A stretch of DNA of 64,000 nucleotides, from NCBI GenBank assembly GCA_016584305.1, contig JACEEZ010011708.1, forward strand, positions 1 to 64,000. The letters run 5' to 3'. The notes beneath the pieces were generated by a model. It ran no database searches. It had not been told where the DNA came from and saw only the letters and a program-made list of their open reading frames with translations. A program made the translations under genes and the position numbers. The DNA is from Chionoecetes opilio (lineage: Eukaryota > Arthropoda > Malacostraca > Decapoda > Majidae). This document shows, piece by piece, positions 35,167 through 46,825 of the stretch. The stretch's first letter is position 1; every line of letters begins with the position of its first letter.

Positions 35167-37511
35167 ACACTATACTGTGATCTGTATCTCTGCATGTTAT
35201 TTACATTTTAGTTTGGGCATTTAGTCTGGGGCAAGTAGCAGCTGTGGCTTACAAACAGGTCAACAATTTCAAACACTGCAACAGCTGCTTCAAGACTGGC
35301 GCGACGTGAGGCGACAGCAGGGAGCAACGACTTACGTAGGAAGTGTTGCGCCCGAATCCAGGATCAGGACGCGTCATTGAAGCTCCCGTCGCGAAAGCGG
35401 GCACCCTGCGAAATCCTCCCCCCACTGGCGTAGCTAGGTATCTATCAATTTCAGTGGGGGCAAACTGAGTTTGGGGGGCACTAGGCAAGCAGAGCTCCGG
35501 GGCATTCTGATGCCACATAGAAGGGTATTCGGACATATCGTCAGTCTCAGGTCCAAGCAGATTACGGCAGCTATGGGGGGGTAGTGGGGGGGCACCTTGG
35601 GGTGCTCCAGATTTCAAGTGGGGCACATAGCCACGCCATGGCTATAGCCGATTGACGTTATATAAGGTAGAAAGATAACAGCCAACAGCTACCATGACTT
35701 TGCAGGGAGGACTAAACAACCTCAAATCACACGTAAGCTCTCCCTCCCTCCTCCCTCCCCCCACTCACAGTACGCCGCCAGAACATGGTGACTGGGGTTT
35801 GGCCAAGGTTGGACACAGATCTAGTATGGGGGGCCATGGCATAACCATTGAAAAGAAATGGTTGAATTTTCATTAGACCTCTGATTCAAATCTGGGGTGG
35901 CCAATGAATGAGATACATTTTTCAGGGGTGGCCGTAGCCCCCTAGATCCGCCACTGTTCCCTCCTTCCTCTTACTCCCTCCCTTTCTCTCTCTACTACCT
36001 TACGCTGCACAAATATGAAGTAAAGCAACAGAATAACGCGTTGTTTGGCCAAAAATCTTACTCTTCCTCCTCCCAGCTGCCTGCACACACGTCCTGCCTC
36101 CTCGCTGGCTCGCTCTCGACTGTCGCTCGTCCCGGAATACTCAAGGAACTCAACACTGCTTCTAAACTAAACCTTTCCCTTATTTCCTTCCCATGTCCTG
36201 ACTTGTTGAGCTTTGGCCAATAATTCTTGACCTGTAACGTTATCCAAATCTTAAATGTTAGTAAATGGGAGTTAGTATTAGTGTTGGTAGAGTTTTGAAG
36301 TAGATATTTTTTAAAGCTTATATTGATAGTGTTCGTTAGTGCTTCGAACTCGTTAATGACGTCGCAAATGATTGTGGGTAGGATATCATTTTTTTCTTCT
36401 TTTTTTTGCTACGTAGTTTGTGGGTTGTTAACCCCTTCACTGCGGATATCAAATTCATAGGCCTACCCCCCTGTGCGGCAGGTTTAATTAAAATATAAAA
36501 TAATTACTGATCATATTTTAAAGTGCCGAAATGAATAGGATGCTCATTCCATACCAGAAAATCTATGTTTCGTCTTGGTGGAGGCTACCAGCTAAGTGAA
36601 GAGTTACGTCAAAGTGCAGCAACAGGGCCGTGACCGTGCTGCCAGACGCACATTGAAACTACTTACTACTCAACATAATACAGCTTATTTTGGTACATAA
36701 ATGCTTCATTCATGCATTCATTAATTCATTCATACATCTGGTTTATATCCATCAAGAATATATTGAATATCTTGACTATTTAGCCTTGCCATTGAAGTAG
36801 GCAGCGTCAACACGTCGTACTGTACCGCTTGACCTTATTAGTCACACTAACTCACGCAAGCAGAAAAAGAGGTTATATTATATCGCAACACTTGACACTG
36901 TTGCCATACAAGCCTATCACAACGAATATTTACCCATAATATCATTGAGCGCGCAGTTTAAATACAGAAACCATATATGTACCAGCCGCAGTGAACCCTT
37001 AAATAGCTGAGAGACCGTATTTGTACCAGCCGCAGTGAAGGGGTTAAAGGACTGGATTGCTTTGTAAGCAGTGGCGTATACATAGGATTTCCATGGGGGG
37101 GGGGGGATACGTGCCCCTCCGTAGCTACGCAACTGCCTCCCCTCCCCCCCTTCTCTCTCACTCTCGTCAATAAAGTTTAAGAATTTTGTATTTTTATGAA
37201 AAATTGGTAATGAATGCTGAAATTCCTGACATTTTTCGAGAATTTTCAAAATTCCCCCCGGACGCTGATTTTGACACCAAGTTTCCGTACATGTCCGGGA
37301 AATTCCGGACATATGGCAACCCTACTGTAGTACAATCTGATGAGGCTTACTGCTTATCATACGGGATTTACAAAGGACAAAGTTACTATGTAAGACTACG
37401 GTTCCCGGGAACTGCCCTAATGGGACGGCCTGACAGAGGCGGCTCCGTTGATCGCCGTCCCTGCACACCCTCTCCTCAAGTGACATCAGTCCACATCCAT
37501 CTTGACTATAG
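35167..37511. repeat. Right outer palindrome arm
   Basis: Mirror of 2111-3930, interrupted by the TTAA element. The consensus is clean here. It contains two AGTGGCGTA-type dispersed repeat borders (ACTGGCGTAGCTAGG at 35423, AGTGGCGTATACATAGG at 37069). No gene is supported. The short frame near 35249-35626 is part of the repeat. Confidence 0.85.
36428..37047. mobile_element. piggyBac-type TTAA MITE, about 620 bp
   Basis: TTAACCCCTTCACTGCGG at the left end and its exact complement CCGCAGTGAAGGGGTTAA at the right form an 18-bp perfect TIR including the TTAA duplication. A second subterminal CCAGCCGCAGTGAA lies at 36981. The mirrored arm has an unoccupied TTAA at 2627-2630 joining the same flanks (GTTTGTGG and AAGGACTGG). 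No protein is encoded, so it needs a transposase supplied elsewhere. Confidence 0.9.
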
Positions 37512-37704
37512 TCGCTGCACGTTAAGCTGGTGAAAATTGGGACCTCTCACTCCCCCCTTCGGAACACACGGGATTGGCTGAGGTGTTGGGGTTTTAGGGC
37601 GGAACTTGGGAGTAAGGCATTCACACCCAACACCTCAGCCAATCCCGTGCATTCGGAAGGGGGGAGTAAAGGGGCCCAATTTTCACCAACTTAACGTGCA
37701 GCGA
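37512..37704. mobile_element. Foldback MITE with about 80-bp arms
   Basis: The left arm TCGCTGCACGTTAAGCTGG ... CTGAGGTGTTGGG and the right arm CCCAACACCTCAGCC ... CCAACTTAACGTGCAGCGA are almost perfectly complementary, separated by a loop of about 35 bp (37590-37627). Same element as 1911-2110. Non-coding. Confidence 0.9.
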
Positions 37705-37736
37705 TTTTATATATATATATAATATATATAATATAA

Positions 37737-38703
<967 letters not shown>

Positions 38704-38934
38704 CAGCGTTCATCTTTAAATTTGCGGCATGATTTTACGCCCTGGATGCTCTTCCTGACAGCCTCAGCAGGACAGGCAACCCAGTTTTCGGCTGGAGGGC
38801 CTAGGTGGATTGTCTACCATGGCTAACAAGCTCCACCTGCTATGCACGAATATATTGGCTAATGCTGCTTATACTTACATAATTAATTGTGTGGTGTCCT
38901 GTTATGACGATGGTGATGGGTGACAGTATGTTGG

Positions 38935-39100
38935 ATAAATAGAGTGAAACTGTTGGGCAAATCTAGCGTGAGGTTGGGTAAGGTAGGATGGGGTGGGGTA
39001 GGTAAGGTAAGGTAGGGTAAAACGGGATAAATCTGGAATGGGTTGGTTTTGGAAGGGAAAGGCAGGATGGGTAGGATTGGGTAAGGCTGGGCAGGACAAA
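38935..39100. repeat. Purine-rich GGTAAGGTAGG minisatellite
   Basis: Irregular repeats of GGTAAGGTAGG and related G/A/T words. The minus-strand Pro/Leu/Thr-rich frames through it are low-complexity shadows. 39101-39669 shows no gene. Confidence 0.7.
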
Positions 39101-39669
39101 ATGCATCCATAACTAACAGCAACAAAAGATCAAAAATTACACACCTCTATAATCAAAGCAATTCTATAGTACTACATCTAATAACATAATGGAAAACTAT
39201 ATATCATAAGTAACAAAAATTTCCACTTGCTCCATAGCTCAACCATTTCCTCGATAAATCCGGTTTTCCTCCATGTTCACCGTTTGCAGTAACCCGCGTC
39301 ACTCCTGTCCTCCAATGATGCCATGGGAGGGAGCACGTCAAAAGATACCGCACAACCTGGGTAAAAAGACAAAATTAGGATCAAATGATATCCAAGGACT
39401 CACTTTACATAATAAAACCAAAGCTACTCACATAAAACAATACCTAACATTTGGAGGTAAGCATATTGGGTACCAGTGGCGCACCGAAGGGGACGCCAAG
39501 GGGGCCATGCCCCCCCTCCCGAAATTTACTTCCTTGTAAGAAATCAGAATACACTAAGTCAGTTAAAAGAAAATTAGTTGAATGGAAATTGAAAATTACA
39601 CACTCGACATAACACTCACATGTACACACAACAGACACAGCACTCAACTTCCTATCCAGGTTTATGGTA

Positions 39670-39882
39670 TTAACCCCTTGAGGCCCAGAACGTAGTTTCC
39701 ATTGTAATTTGGCTATCATTAGACAATTTTTAGTGAATATAAGCAATATTTTATAGATATGACCTGCTTAGTGTTCTTGTCGACTAACTAATTTGGTATA
39801 TTAAGTGACCTTCGAAATTTCTTTATTTACAACAGACAATTTTTTTATGGCAAAGGAAAAGATCTGGGCGTGAAGGGGTTAA
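39670..39882 (+). mobile_element. TTAACCCCTT MITE (GGCCCAGA type), intact ends
   Basis: TTAACCCCTTGAGGCCCAGA at the left end, GATCTGGGCGTGAAGGGGTT then AA at the right. A second partial right end (AGATCTGGGCGTGAAGGGG plus repeated GGGTTAA) follows at 39905-39945. Confidence 0.85.
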
Positions 39883-41229
39883 GGGGGGCAACCCAAGCAA
39901 AGGAAGATCTGGGCGTGAAGGGGTTAAGGGGGTTAAGGGGGTTAAGGCAACCCAAGCAATTTTGGGCAAAAATATCACTTTCTGTGATACTGTGTTTTCG
40001 GAGAACGAGATGTGTGCGCGATACCATGGTGGGCTATTTTAACACTGGCGAGAGGCTTTAAGCCTTTTAAATCTGTTAAATGCCCTAACATTTAAAGGTC
40101 ATGAAGAAGAATCAGGTACTTTGCGCGAGATAACGAACTGAATTGCATTGTGTGATAGCGGATTTACAGGAGTCAGTGAAAAGTGGCAATGCTTCACCGT
40201 AGACATTAATAATTTATATGGGAAAAAATAGATAAAACAAACGAAAATTAAGATAAGACGACTCAGTAGGATAGAAACTTATAAGCAACAACATATATGA
40301 AGGAACATCAGTGTCACAAAAACTACAATGGCAAATCTGGTGCAATGGAAACGGTGGCAGCTGTAAGACTCTAGCAGAGGTCGACGTCGTATGGCTTCAA
40401 ATACTCAGTTTTCATTGGGGACGGGGACTCGAGTGCCTACAAAGCTGTGTGTGATCTTTAAGACGGCCAAGCTATGCCTGCTATGCCTTAGTAATTATGA
40501 AATTTATATTTGTATAAACATAATCCCTTTTTTTTTTGTATTTTATAGAGTTGAATAAGTATATAAAACGTCATTTGTAAAATTATATCACCATCAAAAA
40601 GAGGGAGGAGGAGAAATGTAATGTTTGAATAAAAAGCCTTGTAACTCAAAACTAGTTTTTTCTTACTTCAACTCGATATGGCATGACTTCACTACTCTGA
40701 TGCCGGTCTGCTTGCATTTCTGAATAGAACATAGTAAGATCTACATTTGCAAGCATGGATGTAAATACATGTCTCATACGTTGGTCAAAAAAGGGGCTTA
40801 AACAATAAAAAACGAGAAAAAGACTAAGCTAAAAAAAAAAAACGTAATTTTATACTAACCCATGTAGCAACTTCCCGATGCTTGCAAATGTAGAGTAATG
40901 CCTAATATACACGATGCATGAAAATAAAAGTTTATTGATTAATAGTGTCTCCAATATATGCACTTTAATAACGGCAAAAATAGTTTTTTTCGATTTTTTT
41001 TCGAGAAAAAATAAATAAAAAATAAACTATCATCATATAGTAACAAATTTTCTCACAGATAAATGGCATAGTGATATGGATAGGCTGTGTTAGTCTCGTT
41101 GAGATTATCCTAAAAATAAGAAAATCTTGCGTTGCCCCCCTTAATGCAAATGCAGCAACCCTAGTCTGAATGCACCATGTACGTATCAGGTCCCAATGCA
41201 CCACAAACCTGGTCCTAATGCACCACTCC
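39883..41229. other. Unassigned A/T-rich interval
   Basis: No gene recognised. A perfect 16-bp inverted pair CTACATTTGCAAGCAT / ATGCTTGCAAATGTAG at about 40740-40893 may mark a small MITE. Confidence 0.5.
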
Positions 41230-41310
41230 AGGCGGGCTTTTTGTTACTTCTTTTTGTTTTGCCCTTGGCCAGTGATGTTATGTATAAGAAATACAATTAA
41301 AATATAAATA
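41230..41310 (+). mobile_element. Solitary CR1-like 3' end
   Basis: TTTTGTTTTGCCCTTGGCCA followed by GTGATGTTATGTATAAGAAA matches the 3' terminal block seen on both sides of the palindrome axis (19765-19815). 41311-41861 has no gene. Confidence 0.55.
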
Positions 41311-41861
41311 AATCCTTCTGGTCCCAATGCACCAATTAAGGCCAGTTGCTATTCAGGTGATATACTTTACTAGGGCTATTTGATGGCACTGCCCAACCTT
41401 CCAGCCTCTCCTAGCAATAATGTTTTACCCCGCTGATAGACAGATGCCCTCAGACTGCTCAAGCACAGAAGCTCCATAAACTCCTCAACTACCTGTTACT
41501 ACCTGTTATTAAATGTTAAATTAATTTTATTTTCAATAAATGACCAAAATAGCTTCAGAAATGCACATATGTATATACAATAAAATACAGAAAAATTAGA
41601 TATTTATTATAAAAGATGCTAAACTCCAGAAATCAACGGTTAATTAGATGAGAAATTAGAGGAAATCCATTTTTATACAGATATGTTACGCTAGTACTTT
41701 ACTAAATCAAATGAAGACTTGGAGCGGTTTGTTCACCTATAAAAGACTAAAATACAGATTAGTGATGGTTATTTCAATGGTTAGGATTCCCCATTACTTA
41801 TTTTTGTGACCGCATTGTTTTGGGTATTTCTGGCTGCTAAAAATGGGTCTGGAGAGTTAAC

Positions 41862-42061
41862 GAAAGGGTTTTATTCCAGTTTGACACCAAATTCACTTTG
41901 GTGGACGAAACAATTTTTTTGTGGTGAGTTTTGATGTGTTTTGAATCAATCTGCTAACCGTTTCTGTAGCAAATCATTTTTTTTTTCTTAGTTAGGTAAA
42001 GGTTAAGTTAGGTAAACGTTAGGTTACGGTATAGGTTCAATTGTTTTCAATAATCTTTGTC

Positions 42062-42097
<36 letters not shown>

Positions 42098-42212
42098 GAT
42101 TTGCGACAGAAACGGTTAGCAGAGTAATTAAAAACACATCAAAACTCACCAGAAAAAAAATAGTTTCGTCCACCAAAGTGAATTCGGTATCAACCTGGAA
42201 CTTTACCGACGA
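41862..42212. mobile_element. Foldback element with about 110-bp arms
   Basis: ATTCACTTTGGTGGACGAAA ... TGCTAACCGTTTCTGTAGCA on the left is complemented by GCGACAGAAACGGTTAGCA ... TTTCGTCCACCAAAGTGAAT on the right. The loop has GTTAGGTAAAGGTTAAG repeats and a run of A. A right half recurs at 49905-50015. Non-coding. Confidence 0.85.
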
Positions 42213-43045
42213 AAGATCTATAGTTACGTCTCGGCATCAGTTCGGTAGTGGGCTTCCAAAGTCCTGGATTCTTGCCTACATCATCGTGTAGCTTTCTTCA
42301 TTACGAGTTTTTTTTAACCCCATTTCCATGGCGCAAGTAAAAATAATGGCGTTACTTGTACTACTGAAAATCTAAAGTTATTTCTGCCAGAAACGGTTAA
42401 GTTACGTTAAATCAGATTAGATTAGGTTTGAGGTGGGGTTTGGTTTACTAACAGATATCAAGAAAAAATGAAAATTATCATACTATGGCAGTGCGAAGCG
42501 GAGCAAGGTTTGCGGGGCGGGCCGGGAGGGCGGGGTGGGCACCCCCACACCTGTAAACAAAATTTATTGTCGACAAAAAACGAGTGCCAGATTCATTCAA
42601 TACACAAAAAACTATTCAGGAAAACCAAGTTTCAGCCTCAAAATCGGTGACAGCCCACTACCGACATTTTACCTACGTCTTTATACACTTATTACGTGCA
42701 CCGAATAGTTTCGAGCAGTGCGAGACTGCGCTCCCCCCGACCCTCTGCTAGTTCACTAACTTAACCTGGGCATTGATTACATAACCTAAACTCGCTGGGG
42801 GGTCTCGGCCCCAAAGACCCACCTTGTGATATTTTTTTTTATTTCCGACGGCTGAAGGGGCTAGAAATACTCGTTATGATGAGAACACGTTCAGGATACT
42901 AACCACCCATCGTGTATGGGTTGTGACTGCACTTATACCCACCTGAAGAACCATTCAACTACGGTGGACAATCAACGGGGACATATATGAGCAGTCAACT
43001 AGTTTTCCTCCCACACTGGAAAGAAGTAAAGCCTGCACACTCACC
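42213..43045. other. Unassigned interval
   Basis: No gene recognised. AGAAACGGTTAAGTTACG at 42390 is a fragment related to the adjoining foldback. 42480-42560 is a short GC-rich stretch. Confidence 0.4.
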
Positions 43046-43362
43046 AGCAGTGCCTGTCAGCTGTTTGCTCCGGCGTGGGCGCGGCGGCCACCTTGGATCC
43101 ATTGACACTACGACCCTAACAACAATGTCTATGTTTGATTTCTAGGATTACTGTATTACTTTATTGACTGCCATATGGTGCTTTCGAGGCAGTATGAATA
43201 TTATTTATGCTGTTTTGGTTATTGTAAGAGATGTGAGAGGGTAGAAATAATGAAAATATATAAAATGAAAATGTTTTAGTTCTTCAAAGGAACTACCACG
43301 TAACCGCATGTAGGTCCCACGGCCTCTTGTAGCTTCCTTATTTACTTAGGTTCACTTATGGC
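43046..43362 (+). repeat. Dispersed 315-bp repeat, copy 1, with one satellite-like unit
   Basis: It is nearly identical to 57862-58180. It starts AGTGCCTGTCAGCTGTTTGC, runs through a GC-rich GGCGCGGCGGCCACCTTGG and an AT-rich body, and ends in CCTCTTGTAGCTTCCTTATT with TTAGGTTCACTTATGGCTA. The last part matches one unit of the 34-bp satellite. Confidence 0.85.
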
Positions 43363-43566
43363 TACCGTAGATAACAGTGAAGTCGCCAGTTCTACGTTTC
43401 TTTGTTATTTACAGACGTGTGGTGGCGTTTAATACTTACATTTGTACATCCATGATTTCAGGAAAGTTACCGTAGATAACAGTGAAGTCGCCAGTTCTAC
43501 GTTTCTTTGTTATTTACAGACGTGTGGTGGCGTTAATACTTACATTTCTACATCCGTGCAATAGTT
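43363..43566 (+). repeat. Tandem duplication, 105-bp period, two units
   Basis: TACCGTAGATAACAGTGAAG begins each unit (43363 and 43468), each containing GTGTGGTGGCGTT(T)AATAC. An AATAAA follows at about 43591. 43567-44009 has no gene. Confidence 0.85.
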
Positions 43567-44009
43567 GCCCGTGTAATAGCCGCTTTACATAAATAAAGTT
43601 TCCTGTGTATAAAAAAATGAAAATTAAACACTGATTTTACGTCAATGAATCCTTTGAATTTGAATTTTTTTAAACTGACAAACACCTGATTACCCTAGAA
43701 TTACCCTACGTAGATTATGCATTACCCTAACCGCTACCTAGAAGGTGTCTGGTTACCCTAGTTTGGGGTATTTACCCTAAAAGGGAAAAGCACTGCCTAC
43801 ACAGCACAAAGAATGCACGCGCCTTAGCCTGACTTCTTTTCTTCTTGTGACCTTTTTTGCTTTCAGCGTTTTGTAGGTCGTCTGTCAAGCTCGGGGTCGA
43901 ACTTGACACCTAGCTTCCTTCTTTACCCCTCTGTAGCCCTTTCTTTCCCTGCCACCTGGGGGTGGAGAGAAGGGCACAACAGGGCAGTATAGACACAGAC
44001 ATAAGTCCC

Positions 44010-44305
44010 TCCTATCAACTACCCTCCTATACGTCTTCTACATTCCCACGCAATTTTTTCTCCCAGGCCTGCTTTCAAAACACCTGAGTTATTTCTCCCT
44101 ATTTTCCTTCTCTCTTCATTACTCCCATACAGTCCTAGCACAGTAAGGATTCCCCCATCCACCTCGTGTATCCTCCTATCCCATTCACCGTCTCCTATCA
44201 CTCCTTATATGGACTGTATCAGCCTCCTCCTCTCCTGCTCCTATCTGCCACACTCTATTATCAAGTGTTCAATAGTTTCCCTTGTTCCTCTGCAGAAGCT
44301 ACAGG
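44010..44305 (-). pseudogene. C-terminal end of a non-LTR retroelement polyprotein
   Basis: Minus strand: ACSFCRGTRETIEHLIIEC, the CxxC...H...C tail, is followed after one frame break by GDGEWDRRIHEVDGGILTVL to a stop at 44019. Same family as 55827-57450. It is separated from its upstream part (44935-45240) by a foldback element. Confidence 0.7.
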
Positions 44306-44317
44306 CTGATGACCAAA

Positions 44318-44820
44318 GAAATCACTTAAACTCTTCGCCATTTAAAACTTTGCAAGTCAACATTTACCATGAAACATATCAATAGAAGCCCAATTTTATT
44401 AGCTTTCCATTGCTATATTTAGTTTTGTAAATGAATTAAAACCATACATAAATTACCGTTAACTTAATAAATAAAATCATCAATCGGGTAATTTTTTCCC
44501 GATTGATGAGGTTACTTATTCACTTATATTTTTAGTTTTCTGATAAAAGAATTAGCACCATGCATAAATTAGCGTTAACAAATAAATAGCATCATCAATG
44601 GGGAAAAAAATTACCCGTTTGATGATTTTATTAGTTAGTTAACGCAAATTTATACATGGTTCTAATTCATTTATCACAAAACAAAAATATATCAATGGAA
44701 AGCTAATAAAAGTGCGCTTCTATTGATATGTTTCATGGTAATGTTGAATCACAAAGTTTTAAATGGCGCAGAGTTGAAGTGAATGCATATTTCTTCAGTC
44801 CCGTGATGGCATTTCTTTAG
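44318..44820. mobile_element. Long-arm foldback MITE splitting a retroelement
   Basis: The left arm (CGCCATTTAAAACTTTG ... ATGAAACATATCAATAGAAG ... TTATTAGCTTTCCATTG) is complemented by the right arm (CAATGGAAAGCTAATAAAAG ... CTTCTATTGATATGTTTCAT ... CAAAGTTTTAAATGGCG). Inner copies of CATCAATCGGG / CCCGATTGATG form further hairpins. A/T-rich, non-coding. Confidence 0.85.
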
Positions 44821-44934
44821 CTTGTTTACTGTTTTTTATTTGATAATATTATAGAAAAAACATTTACGAAGATATAACATTATATCATATATACTGATAA
44901 ACATAGTCTATATGATTTTTCATTGATAGTCATA

Positions 44935-45240
44935 TGCAGCAAGTGAATGGGCTAGCAGACTGGTTAACTCCTGCCGCACGTGGGAGGTCGTGTTGAATGG
45001 TCGGTCGACGGGTGTTGAATGTCTTTGGTACCATTTTAACGTGGATTTACCCTCCATACCTGCTCTCCACCTAGCTAGTCCTTTGTCTTCTATTCTTATC
45101 TTCACCCCCTTGGTTCTTATCCTGTCCCAGGTTTCTACTAGGTTTTTCCTCCTTTTCCACCTCTCTAATTTCCCTTTTATCCATGGAACTTGTCCCAACC
45201 TCCTTCGGGATCTGCTTCACCCATCTATCCTCACTAAGTC
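44935..45240 (-). pseudogene. Upstream part of the split non-LTR polyprotein
   Basis: Minus-strand frame with WKRRKNLVETWDRI...RWRAGMEGKSTLKWY. The motif (M)EGKS(S/T)LxWY recurs in the plus-strand element at 57010-57045. No reverse-transcriptase core is present, so only the linker before the zinc tail remains. Confidence 0.65.
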
Positions 45241-45264
45241 CCTCTATTTATACCACAGAGTTAG

Positions 45265-45376
45265 TGGCAAGGATACTAAACAGGTCATAGCTATAAAACT
45301 TTGTTATACTCACTACAAATCGTCTAATGGTACACAAATTACAATGGAAATTACTTTTCTGGGCCTAAAGGGGTAA
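45265..45376 (-). mobile_element. Partial TTAACCCCTT MITE
   Basis: Reverse orientation: GGATACTAAACAGGTCATAG, ATTACAATGGAAATTAC, then GGGCCTAAAGGGGTAA. The other end is missing. Confidence 0.65.
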
Positions 45377-45623
45377 TATACATATGAAAGGCCTGCATGG
45401 TTTTTCACTTATTTGTATGTTAGGAGTTATATTCTTCATTGCGACATAAAGTGTTCTTATTATTGATGTCTTGCTGCAATGAACCCTCAACACCTTCACC
45501 ATTAATGCCATCACATCATCACCACCATCACCACCCACACTCTTTTAAAACTGCTAAACAAACTGCCAACCCTGAGATCAAATAAAGATACACACAAACA
45601 CACACTTGAACAAATAAACCCTT

Positions 45624-45629
45624 TATTGA
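45624..45629 (-). promoter_or_regulatory. Poly(A) signal for the zinc-finger gene
   Basis: Plus-strand TTTATT is AATAAA on the minus strand (context TTCAATAAAGGG), about 1.2 kb beyond the stop of the zinc-finger frame. It lies just outside the minisatellite, which would place that repeat in the 3' UTR. Confidence 0.5.
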
Positions 45630-45689
45630 AAGTCACACCCGCACTGCCCACCCAACACCTGCAGGGCCATAACTCCCCACAGAACACAA

Positions 45690-46760
45690 GGCCCGGTTGC
45701 ACCACCACTGCCCACTGCCACACAGGAACATTGCCACACAGGACCCCACTGCCACACAGGAAAACCACAAACCACACCCACTGCCACACAGGACACACTG
45801 CCACACCCACTGCCACACAGGACACACTGCCACACCCACTGCCACACAGGACACACTGCCACACCCACTGGACAATAGGACGCACTGCCACACAGGACAC
45901 ACTGCCACACTACCACACCCACTGCCACACAGGACACCGCCAACTACCACACCCACTGCACTCAGGACACACTGCCACACCCACTGATACCAGGACGCAC
46001 TGCCACACTACCACACCCACTGCCACACAGGAAACACTGCCACACCCACTGACACCACAGGACGCACGCCACACAGGACGCACTGCCACACAGGACACAC
46101 TGCCACACTACAACACCCACTGCCACACAGGACACACTGCCACACCCACTGACCCCACAGGACGCACTGCCACACAGGACACACTGCCACACTACCACAC
46201 CCACTGCCACACAGGACACACTGCTACACTACCACACCCACTGCCACACTCCCAAAACCCACCCCCACTCAGGACACACTGCCACACGGGACACACTGCC
46301 AAAACCCACTGCCACACAGGACACACTGCCACACAGGACACCCCCTGCCACACTACCCCCACCCAATGCCACACGGGGACACACTCCCACACCCACTGCC
46401 ACACAGGACACACTACCACACCCACTGCCACACAGGACACACTGCCACACAGGACACACTACCACACCCACTGCCACACAGGACACACTCCCCACACAGG
46501 ACACATTACCACACCCATGCCACACAGGACACACTGCCACACAGGACACACTGCCACACAGGACACTTTTGCACACAGGACACACTGCCACAAAGGACCC
46601 CACTGCCACACAGGACACACTGCCACACCCACTGCCACACAGGCCCACACTACCACACCCACTGCCACACAGGACACACTGCCACACTACCACACCCACT
46701 GCCACACGGGGAAACACTGCCACACAGGACACACTACCACACCCATGCCACACAGGAAAA
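45690..46760. repeat. CACTGCCACACAGGACACA minisatellite in apparent 3' UTR
   Basis: More than 1 kb of 11-15-bp words (CACTGCCACACAGGACA, CACTGCCACACCC, CACTACCACACCC) arranged in irregular higher-order units. Open frames on both strands (His/Thr/Pro on plus, Cys/Val/Trp on minus) exist only because the repeat lacks stops, so they are not called as genes. Confidence 0.9.
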
Positions 46761-46825
46761 CCCCTGCTACAGCCACGGGTACAACCACACTTGTCCACAT
46801 AACACACCACCTCAAAAGTGGATCT

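Noticed and set aside
34980..35195. Tyr/Ile-rich open frames here and near 38400-38580
   Set aside because: They are translations of (TA)n tracts.
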